Shown: one piece after another, positions 1 to 6,400 of the stretch
Layout: each line of letters begins with the position of its first letter
Numbering within the stretch: the first letter of the stretch is position 1
NCBI GenBank assembly: GCA_003508605.1
Contig: DNUB01000194.1
Span: 1 to 8,854, forward strand
Source of the DNA: Oscillospiraceae bacterium
Lineage (GTDB): Bacteria > Bacillota > Clostridia > Oscillospirales > Ruminococcaceae
Length of the DNA: 8,854 nucleotides
Direction: 5' to 3'
Translations under genes and position numbers: made by a program
The notes under the pieces: generated by a model
The model's input: only the letters and a program-made list of their open reading frames with translations
Database searches by the model: none
Told to the model about the DNA's origin: nothing

Positions 1-1
1 G

Positions 2-16
2 CCGCCTAAGAGGCGG
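2..16. other. Short GC-rich perfect hairpin at window edge
   Basis: CCGCCT and AGGCGG form a perfect 6-bp stem around an AAG loop. No T-run follows on the + strand, so a complete Rho-independent terminator is not shown. It may be the end of the upstream transcription unit or a leader hairpin about 40 bases before the first gene. The window starts too close to decide. Confidence 0.3.
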
Positions 17-57
17 GGGACATCGGATTTTGATTATAAACGAAAGGAAAAACTGAT

Positions 58-585
58 ATGGACAAGAAAAAAACCGTCGGCATTGTTTCACTATGCGTTT
101 TAGGTGTGGCTGCAGCTGTTTTCCTTTATCTGATCGGATTTTTTAACGGCGGCGATATTACGGGTCAGCCTGCGGATAACAGTCCTGTAATCACAATAAT
201 AGAAAATAGCATACACATAAACAGCGGCGAGGTCACTGAAAGGGATACAAGAACCGAAGAATTTGAAGAAAGCAGAAAAACAGAGACCGGTCAGGATACG
301 AAGCCTGTTGTGACGCTTGATTATAAATTCCGCAGCAAAAATTTATTAATGCAGCATTACGAAAAGCACGGAAAGAATATGGGATTTCCCTCTGCGGAGG
401 AGTACGAAAAAGCGGCGTCGGCGGTTGTTAATAATCCCGATGCTTTGCATAAGACGGAAGCTGAGGACGGCGACGACGTTTATTATGTGAAAGCGACTAA
501 CGAGTTTGTGGTGATATCGACGGACGGCTACATTAGAACCTATTTTCTCCCTGATAAAGGTATAGATTATTTTAACAAGCAGTAG
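58..585 (+). CDS. Membrane-anchored protein with exported BECR-like (toxin-type) C-terminal domain
   Basis: I do not recognise a named family. The ATG is preceded by AAAGGA (43-48) at 9 bases, which supports this start. Residues 1-6 are basic (MDKKK), residues 7-29 form one hydrophobic helix, and the rest is hydrophilic. The expected topology is N-in with residues 30-175 outside, or a signal anchor. Residues 35-85 are a polar, Thr/Glu-rich linker. Residues 88-175 look like a compact domain: a helix with HYEKHG (100-105), then SAEEYEKAA, an NNPDALH segment (H131), and strands containing VYYVKATNEF, VVISTDGYIR and TYF, ending in GIDYFNKQ. The order of KHG helix, strands and a terminal TDGYIRTYF strand recalls BECR-fold nuclease domains at the C-termini of polymorphic and phage MuF-type toxins. 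That is my inference from pattern, and catalytic activity is unproven. No immunity-like gene follows; the next 560 bases carry no convincing gene. It could instead be a non-catalytic envelope protein. Confidence 0.85.
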   Translation: MDKKKTVGIVSLCVLGVAAAVFLYLIGFFNGGDITGQPADNSPVITIIENSIHINSGEVTERDTRTEEFEESRKTETGQDTKPVVTLDYKFRSKNLLMQHYEKHGKNMGFPSAEEYEKAASAVVNNPDALHKTEAEDGDDVYYVKATNEFVVISTDGYIRTYFLPDKGIDYFNKQ

Positions 586-628
586 TTTTACAAGCCGCCA
601 ATCATTTCTTATACTAATTCCATATTAA

Positions 629-646
629 AAAAGGTGCGAACCTTTT
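629..646 (+). terminator. Weak Rho-independent terminator after the first gene
   Basis: AAAAGGT and ACCTTTT form a perfect 7-bp stem closed by a GCGA (GNRA-type) loop, 43 bases after the stop at 585. The right arm ends in TTTT and the left arm is preceded by A residues, so it could act in both directions. The stem has only two G-C pairs, so termination may be inefficient. Confidence 0.45.
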
Positions 647-848
647 ATAAATTATTCGGCTTATGCAGAATAGCCGCTGAGGTCGGCACGGGATGTACGT
701 TCAATCCTGTTTCTTTACGAGGCAGCGTCCCGTCGGTTCTGCTGAAGGAGGAACACTTAAAAACGTTCAAAGAACGATTTAAAGTTAGAAATAGTATTAA
801 AACAAAGAATAAATTCCAATCATTTGCAAAGAATATTAGAGCAGAGTG
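647..848. other. Non-coding stretch with a possible three-way-junction fold
   Basis: No supportable gene is present. The first half can fold as nested arms: GCAGAA (665-670) with TTCTGC (737-742) as closing stem, GCCG (673-676) with CGGC (684-687), and ACGGGA (688-693) with TCCCGT (728-733). Immediately after is an AAGGAGG-like Shine-Dalgarno sequence (745-750) without a start codon at usable distance. A small hairpin, CGTTC-AAA-GAACG, follows around 764-776. The rest is A-rich. It could be a decayed leader or gene, or chance. Confidence 0.3.
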
Positions 849-1130
849 TTGACAAATTTGTGATTTTGTTGAAATTTGTACAATACCGCTTTGGAGCCTG
901 CGCTCGCCCTGTGTTCACAAGCCTTGTGCGTGGTTTTAAGCAGAATTTGTTTCGGACAAAGTCTTGCTTGCTGTCCGTATAGTCCCTTATATGCGGTCTT
1001 CGTGCCGCATCTTAACGGTCTTTCGGCTGCATTGTGTTATCACAGGTCATAGAGACATAATGCAATCATCGGCGGAATTTGCCGTAAGGATCGGTGTAAT
1101 GTCTTGTTAAAACAGGCTCTCTAATGTTAA
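849..1130 (+). other. Hairpin-rich intergenic region upstream of spoVT (possible leader or small RNA)
   Basis: No open reading frame is supportable here. Successive inverted repeats are visible: ACAAATTT/AAATTTGT (852-859/872-879), CACAA/TTGTG (near 916-928), CGGACA/TGTCCG (953-958/972-977), ATGCGG/CCGCAT (991-996/1005-1010), and an imperfect arm pairing TGCATTGTGT with the ACATAATGCA region (about 1028-1065). A degenerate 17-base repeat of the CGGTCTT...GCAT type occurs at 994-1010 and 1016-1032. The G+C-rich middle contrasts with the A/T-rich flanks. It matches no riboswitch, T-box or tRNA consensus I know. The spoVT promoter must lie in or near it, but I could not fix convincing -35/-10 boxes. 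Confidence 0.35.
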
Positions 1131-1152
1131 TGAAAGGAATGAACTTTGTAAT

Positions 1153-1695
1153 ATGAAAGCAACAGGTATTGTTAGAAGAATAGATGATCTGGGCAGAGTA
1201 GTTATTCCCAAAGAAATCCGACGCACTATGAGAATCAGAGAAGGCGACCCATTGGAAATTTTTACCAATTCGGAAGGCGAGGTTATTTTTAAAAAATACT
1301 CCCCGATAGGAGAAATTTCCTCCACTGCCTCACAGTATGCCGAGGTGCTGTCAAAAATCGGCGGCTGCCCTGCGGCAATCAGCGACCGAGACCATATCAT
1401 TGCGGTATCGGGTATGCAGAAAAAGGAGATTCTGGAACGCAGAGTTTCAGGCTCTCTGGAGGATTTGATAGAACAGCGGAAAAGCCATATTTACCGTTCC
1501 TATGAGGATAACAGGCTTATGCCCATTGAGGGCGTAGATAAGTGCGCCATAGTATGTGCGCCTATAATCTCTCAGGGAGATGTAAACGGAGCGGTGATGA
1601 TGCTTCAGGGAGAAGGAACAGAGTACGCCACCCCCGAGCAGACTGCGCTTGTACAGGCGGCAGCTATGTATTTTTCAAAGCAAATGGAAGAATAA
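1153..1695 (+). CDS. spoVT: Stage V sporulation protein T, AbrB-family forespore transcription regulator
   Basis: SpoVT is a DNA-binding regulator that in Bacillus modulates sigma-G genes in the forespore, affecting late sporulation and germination properties. Residues 1-50 (MKATGIVRRIDDLGRVVIPK, then EIRRTMRIREGDPLEIF and VIFKKYSPI) are the AbrB/MazE-type swapped-hairpin domain and are almost identical to the B. subtilis protein. Residues 55-178 fit the SpoVT GAF-like sensory domain, with the CPAAISDRDHIIAVSG and GVDKCAIVCAPI segments and a closing helix ending FSKQMEE. The length of 180 residues matches the family (178 in B. subtilis). The AAAGGA ribosome site (1133-1138) lies 14 bases from the ATG, longer than usual, but the conserved MKATGIVRRID start leaves little doubt. 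The gene is convergent with the surface-protein gene on its right. Its presence implies that the organism forms spores or descends from spore formers. Confidence 0.97.
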   Translation: MKATGIVRRIDDLGRVVIPKEIRRTMRIREGDPLEIFTNSEGEVIFKKYSPIGEISSTASQYAEVLSKIGGCPAAISDRDHIIAVSGMQKKEILERRVSGSLEDLIEQRKSHIYRSYEDNRLMPIEGVDKCAIVCAPIISQGDVNGAVMMLQGEGTEYATPEQTALVQAAAMYFSKQMEE

Positions 1696-1730
1696 AAAAA
1701 TTCATACAAAAGCCTTGTGCTTAGTTATGC

Positions 1731-1805
1731 TGATTCCTGATTGAAAGCAGACAAAGATTTGCAAAAATCAAACCGCAAGGATTGTCTGCTTTCAGTCAAG
1801 AATTA
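1731..1805. repeat. 75-bp imperfect palindrome after spoVT
   Basis: Two 24-base arms (1731-1754 and 1782-1805) pair at 21 positions by Watson-Crick rules, plus two G-U pairs and one C-A mismatch. The inner 13 pairs are uninterrupted. The 27-base loop contains a smaller GATTT/AAATC stem. No T-run follows, so it is not a standard terminator. It begins 35 bases after the spoVT stop and would form a long hairpin at the 3' end of the spoVT transcript. It may protect the mRNA, or it may be a small palindromic intergenic repeat. Confidence 0.6.
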
Positions 1806-1810
1806 GTATT

Positions 1811-1970
1811 AGGGCTTGTTTGAAAACAGAGGGAGCACCTGCTTCTTGTTCCAAAAAGCTTAGCTTCAAGGAAAAATCCTCGTCAAACCGATGTTTGACG
1901 AGGATTTTTGATTAAAAAACAACTGTTTTGTGCAAAAAGCCGACATTTTCATTTTTTTCAAACAAGCTCT
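1811..1970. mobile_element. MITE-like 160-bp intergenic element with 16-bp inverted ends
   Basis: The left end AGGGCTTGTTTGAAAA (1811-1826) and the reverse complement of 1955-1970 match at 15 of 16 positions. The interior has no coding capacity but carries the strong bidirectional terminator at 1872-1909. Terminal inverted repeats without a transposase, in an intergenic space, are typical of non-autonomous elements or palindromic intergenic repeats. No clear target duplication is visible at its borders. The AGGG...GAAAA end pattern resembles the ends of the element at 3208-3394. Confidence 0.5.
1872..1909. terminator. Strong bidirectional Rho-independent terminator
   Basis: A perfect 17-bp stem (1872-1888 with 1893-1909) is closed by a 4-base CGAT loop. 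The left arm begins AAAAA and the right arm ends TTTTT, giving a U-tract on either strand. It lies between convergent genes, 176 bases past the spoVT stop and 85 bases past the stop of the leftward surface-protein gene, and can end transcription of both. Confidence 0.9.
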
Positions 1971-1994
1971 GATTCGGCACAAGTTTTTATTCAG

Positions 1995-3182
1995 CTACTT
2001 ACTGTGCTTGCCGCCGCTGTTTTTTCTTTTATTAAGTACTATGAAAATTCCCGCCGTCAGACCTGCGACAACAACTGCTGCCACTATAAGAACAATAACT
2101 AAGGGGTTAATTCCGCCATCGTTATTTTCCGAACCGTTATTTCCGTCCGTAACGGAAGGAGAATTGCTGTCCGAGGCTTCACCGGTGCTTTCGTTCTCCT
2201 TTTTGGTGGTTTCCTCGCCCTTATCGCTGCTTTCGGGAAACTGAATTTGACCCGTTGTTGTATCCGAAGCAGGCTGATCGGTCTTTTTAGTCAGCATACC
2301 TATTGCGTTTTCCAAAAGCATACGAGCCTCCTCTATCTGATCCTGAGAGAGACCGGAGCTGTTCAGGACTTCCTTAGCCCGGGTTATGGCCTGCTGCAGA
2401 ATTTTAAAGCTGTCCTCAGTATAATCCGCCGCCTTATAATTTTCGGCAGCTTTTACCGCTTCGGAAAGTGCCGTTAGTTCCACAGGACGTGGATTTTCCT
2501 CATCGCTTGGAGGAGTTATTACAACAGGCGGTTCAGCGGTTACAACAGGCGGTTCGGTAACCGTTGGCTGTTGAGGATTACCGTCTGTAGCTGCAGGCTT
2601 TTCCGTAACGACGGGCTTTTCCGTGACAACGGGCTTATCCGTAACCGCAGGGGGAGGAGTCGACCCGCCGTTCCCTGTCCTAATACTAACCTCCGCAGAA
2701 TAGCTTAAATCGTCGTATGTAATAAGAGTATTGCTTCTTACGGCTTTAAAAGAATCTTTGACAAAGGACACATCGGCGGCTGCACCGTTTGACCCGGCGG
2801 CTGAAAGCTTAACATAACCCAAATAAACTGTAGGATCGTCCTTGTCAAAAAGGGGATCCGTTCCTACGGCGTAGATATTAAGCACTCCCGTTTCCTTATG
2901 ATAGCGGCTTTCCTGTATTTTTGCGCCCAGCTTTTCATTATGAATAAAGGATATTTCCGCATTATCCGTATTCGGGCTTATTTTTAAACTGATCTGCAGA
3001 GAGGATATTTCCTCGGCGGCGGCTTCAGGTATCGTAAGAATCACCTCTGCCATATCGTCCCTTGCTCTAAGCTCCGCTTTTCCGTTGTCTTCTGCAAAAA
3101 CCGATGCCGTCAGGCTCATTACGGCGGCGGTAATCACCGCCGTAAATGTCCCGAATAAAATTTTATTGAAAGCTGTGTTCAT
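1995..3182 (-). CDS. Membrane-anchored surface protein: cohesin-like domain, Pro/Thr linker, FIVAR-type module
   Basis: This is a predicted cell-surface protein with five parts. Residues 1-30 are a signal peptide, probably cut after SVFA. Residues 34-168 are a strand-rich domain whose pattern (ISSLQISLKI, VLNIYAVGTDPLF, TVYLGYVKLSAAG, YSAEVSI) suits the cohesin/CBM2-CBM3 jelly-roll class. Residues 172-232 are a Pro/Thr/Val linker with short repeats such as VTEKPV. Residues 234-300 are a helical FIVAR-type module (LSEAVKAAENYKAADYT...LENAIGML). Residues 301-357 are a Ser/Thr/Asn/Glu-rich stalk. Residues 358-384 form one membrane helix, followed by the basic tail NKRKNSGGKHSK. There is no LPXTG motif, so anchoring is by the membrane helix rather than sortase. 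AGGAG (minus strand, 3193-3189) lies 6 bases before the ATG. It follows the dockerin-bearing M60 peptidase on the same strand after 265 bases, so it may be that enzyme's docking partner. The architecture is clear; cohesin identity and the pairing are inference. Confidence 0.9.
   Translation of the reverse strand: MNTAFNKILFGTFTAVITAAVMSLTASVFAEDNGKAELRARDDMAEVILTIPEAAAEEISSLQISLKISPNTDNAEISFIHNEKLGAKIQESRYHKETGVLNIYAVGTDPLFDKDDPTVYLGYVKLSAAGSNGAAADVSFVKDSFKAVRSNTLITYDDLSYSAEVSIRTGNGGSTPPPAVTDKPVVTEKPVVTEKPAATDGNPQQPTVTEPPVVTAEPPVVITPPSDEENPRPVELTALSEAVKAAENYKAADYTEDSFKILQQAITRAKEVLNSSGLSQDQIEEARMLLENAIGMLTKKTDQPASDTTTGQIQFPESSDKGEETTKKENESTGEASDSNSPSVTDGNNGSENNDGGINPLVIVLIVAAVVVAGLTAGIFIVLNKRKNSGGKHSK
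2519..2649 (-). repeat. Degenerate tandem repeats encoding the Pro/Thr linker
   Basis: At 2596-2649 there are three 18-base units beginning GGCTT(T/A)TCCGT; the first two differ at two positions and the third has diverged. At 2519-2534 and 2540-2555 the 16-base TTACAACAGGCGGTTC is repeated exactly with a 21-base period. They encode the V-T-E/D-K-P-V and PPVVT-type spacer. Such repeats can change length by slippage, altering how far the N-terminal domain reaches from the membrane. Confidence 0.75.
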
Positions 3183-3207
3183 AATATTCTCCTATCCTGC
3201 CTATTCA

Positions 3208-3394
3208 GGGGCTATCTGAAAAGCCGCCACTGCACGAATTTCTGCTAACTGCGGACGCTTTCTGCGTCAAAGAATGCCGGCAGTAATCCATTAAGGGGGA
3301 TTATTACGGAATACTTTAGTATTCCTGCGCTTTTTTCCTTGAAACCGCCGCCCATTCAGCAAATCGCACAAAATTGCTTAGCTTTCGGATACAC
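3208..3394. mobile_element. Non-autonomous element-like insertion flanked by 8-bp direct repeats
   Basis: An exact 8-base repeat, CCTATTCA, flanks this segment (3200-3207 and 3395-3402), like a target duplication. The ends form an imperfect inverted repeat sharing a TATC(T/C)GAAA(A)GC core (3213-3224 against the complement of 3381-3391). Inside there are several hairpins: GACGC/GCGTC (about 3252-3266), ACTGC/GCAGT and a perfect GGAATAC-TTTA-GTATTCC (3308-3325). It has no coding capacity. It fills nearly all of the 265-base gap between the peptidase and surface-protein genes, so it sits in the leader of the latter. I saw no clear promoter or peptidase terminator in it. Confidence 0.5.
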
Positions 3395-3447
3395 CCTATT
3401 CAAAAACTTCAGCAAAAGGCAAATTTCAGCGGATAAAAAACATAAAT

Positions 3448-6400
3448 TCAATGATTAGCCGTTAAGGTAATGCTCGGAAGCGTGCTTGGAATATCAATAA
3501 AGAAGGAATCGCTCACCATTCTCTGTCCTTCGTTGGTCAAAGCGTTGTTTACTCTGTAAAGCTCCGCTCTTACCTTATTAAGACTGCTGATGTCAAAATC
3601 GGAATCGGGTTCAATCCAATATATCCAGGTACCGTCCGATACGTCCTGAATGTTGCCGGTTTCGGGAACGTCTGCAAGAATGATCTGTTCAGCCTTTAAA
3701 TAGCCCTCCTGGTCAATTCCGCCGACGATGCTTCCCTTTTCATCATAAAGGAGAACCGTATTGTAAGCGGGATTACCCTTATATGTGCCTACAAACACTA
3801 TCGAGCCTTCGGGAATAACATATCCCTCGCCCTCCGCATAACGATAGCTTTCGGAAAGTATTCCTATGGCGGGAACACCTTCGGAGGTGCCTCTGAAATC
3901 AACATTGTCTCCCGTAACGCCCAATACATCAATTTCGGCAATAGAAACCGTGCTTCCTTCCTGATTGGGGATAACAAGCTTTACGGCGTCGGTCTTATAG
4001 GTGCTTACATATTTGCCCTCTTCGTTGGAGAAATAAATCGACTTGTCGCCGCCGAACGTGCCCTTTGCAGCCTGAACCCAAACCCCCATATCGTCCTTCG
4101 CCATAATAATGTACTCGCCGATGGGATTTTCGTCTCCCGCCTTATACTTAAAGCCGGAGATAGTAAGGCTTTTGCCGAATTCCACGGTAATTTCAGCGTC
4201 CTTGCCTACTGTTGCAGTGTAAACGGTGCTGTCATTTCCGTCGGAAATATCATAAATTCTATCCTCGGGAACAGGGTCGCAGGGTGAATTATCGTCGCCG
4301 ATAACGGAAATAGGGGCGTTTTCTGCCTTAATATCATTGTGGGACAAGGTCCAGCTTGTTTTGTCAACGCTTCCGTCCGTGCGTATCTTAATGGGTTCGA
4401 GAACCTTAGGCGCAGAACGGTTAAGGTATTTGTCGACAAGCGTTACCTCATATGTGATCACACGGTTATTCATGGTGGCTACATAATCGGTATAGGTATT
4501 TTCCGCGGTGAAGCCTGCAGCCTCCTTGGTTACCACGCCGCCCGAGGTGGTGCAGCGTACTATTTCATAGCCTAAAATATCCTCTTCGGGAATATTCTCG
4601 GAGGTAAAGGTAAAGTTAATCTGATTGGAGTTGGGCGAAGCAAGCTTTGCAGTCGTTCCTGCACCTACCGCATCAACATTTCCCTCTGTGCCCAAAATTC
4701 CGCCGTCGGGGTTCTCTATGCGGTAAACCTTTGAGTCGTCGTCCACATAGTAAATCGCTCTTGTTTCTTCCTCAAACTGCTCGGCGTACTTTACGGTATC
4801 ACTGTCGGGAATCTTGCCCCAGCGTTTAAAGAAATCAAGTATATTCTTTTCCGCCGCTGCGCAGGAAAGGCGCATAAGTACTTGATCCGTGCCGCCGCTT
4901 AACGTAAGGGCAATTCCGTCGGGAGCGGGAGCAAGGGAAGGTGTGCGGGAATAGGTGTCAACTCTTGCGTAGAACAGGCTGTTAAACTGTTCTGTCGGAT
5001 CTTCAAAGGTCTTGTAGTTATAGTTATTATCGTAAGCTAAGTGAAGCTGCCAATACATACCCAGCTGTGTTGCTATATTGGAGCAGGTTCCGACTGTGCC
5101 TGAGGTTACCTTTTTATAGATATTTTCGTAGGTAAATCTCATTCCTTGATTGCTGTCCTTGGCCTGCGCCAGCTGCGCAAAATAGTTGTTGGTGATTTCG
5201 GCAACGGCGTAGCTTCCCTGATTTATGCAGTGTCCTATTTCGTGAGCTATTCCCCAGCCGAAATAACGACCGCTTACATATCTTCCCTCCTCGTCGGCAA
5301 CAACGGGAGTACAGTTCACCATACCCGCACATTCGTTCCATTCTATGCCGATATGGTTGCCGGACGCATACATAAACGCACCGCCGAACATTCTTTGATA
5401 ACGGATATTTAAATGTCCCTTGGGAATATTGTCTTTATCCTTTTCGGCGTTTTCGTTAAGTCCCTTATGCTGATAGAACAGATACATCATATCCTCCATC
5501 GCCTTAAAGGAATCCAGCATTCTTTCCGCCTTTTGTGCCGCAGTACCTGTTCCTGCGCCTGCCACAATCCGCTTGGCGGGAAGGGACAGCATCATGGTAT
5601 CGAGCATAATATCCGCTGCGCCCAAAACACAGTTTCTTTCGTTATATTCGTACTTGCTTACATTACCGTTGTCCGAGTTTTTATGAATCTCGTTATGCAG
5701 TGCTTCCATATTGCCCGCATATTCGGTTAACTGGGCAATAAAGCTTTCGGTGCGGCTTTTTCTTTCTTCCTCGTCAGTTACCCGGTAAAGATCCAAAACG
5801 GGAACGGCATTTCCGCCGCTTACTCGTACGGCGTAACGCTCATTGACGTTATTTCCCGTATACTGGATATAAAGTGCGCCGCCGCTTTCGGCGTCGGTAG
5901 TCCAAAGCTTGGGTATTTCAATAACATTTACGCCTGTTTTAAGAGTGGCGACAACCTTGAACATAGGGCTGGACTCGGAGTGATACTGGGTGGCTACAAG
6001 CTGTAAATTGGTGTTTTCCCCTGATTTTTTGCTGTTATGACCTACATAAACCGTTATATTATCCCCGGCATCCGCAGTGATTCCCAAGGGCTGCCATGCG
6101 TTTATGCCGCCGAAGCCTCTGTTTACATCATTGGTGCTTATCGTGGTATGTATTCCCTGAGTCGGACGGAGACTCTTGTTGTTTAAAATGTCCTCTGCGT
6201 TTTTCAGCTCCCTCTCCCAGATATCCAGTTCGGGATTTAACTCGCCGCTTATCTCGTCGGGAGTGTTAAGACGGGTTCTGAGCGCATCGATAGTGCTTTG
6301 AGTTACATCGGGCTTTAAAGTGGTGTGCAGATCGTCCTCAAACAGCGAGTAAATATCCTCGCCTATAGAATCGTAGTGATAGAAATACATCTCCGAAATG

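Noticed and set aside
699..705. TTCAATC resembling a tRNA T-loop
   Set aside because: The flanking five bases on each side do not pair, and no acceptor, D or anticodon arm is present.
634..852. 72-codon + strand open frame starting GTG
   Set aside because: Its GTG lies inside the 629-646 terminator hairpin, it has no ribosome site at normal spacing, and its basic protein has no recognisable domain pattern. The only good AAGGAGG falls inside it without a start codon.
1021..1152. Sigma-G type promoter for spoVT (CATAAT at 1056-1061)
   Set aside because: Sigma-G control is expected from Bacillus, but no -35 element at correct spacing could be identified, so no promoter is annotated.
1107..1400. 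Minus-strand open frame opposite spoVT
   Set aside because: It overlaps the conserved DNA-binding part of spoVT and has no ribosome site or family resemblance; it is an antisense shadow.
1995..2120. Sortase (LPXTG) anchoring of the 395-residue protein
   Set aside because: The C-terminal helix with its basic tail is present but no LPXTG-like motif precedes it, so it is treated as a plain membrane anchor.
3308..3335. GGAATAC-TTTA-GTATTCC hairpin with a nearby T-run as terminator of the peptidase gene
   Set aside because: The T-run is on the + strand, 5 bases after the stem, so it is in the wrong orientation for the leftward gene; on the minus strand no U-tract follows the stem.
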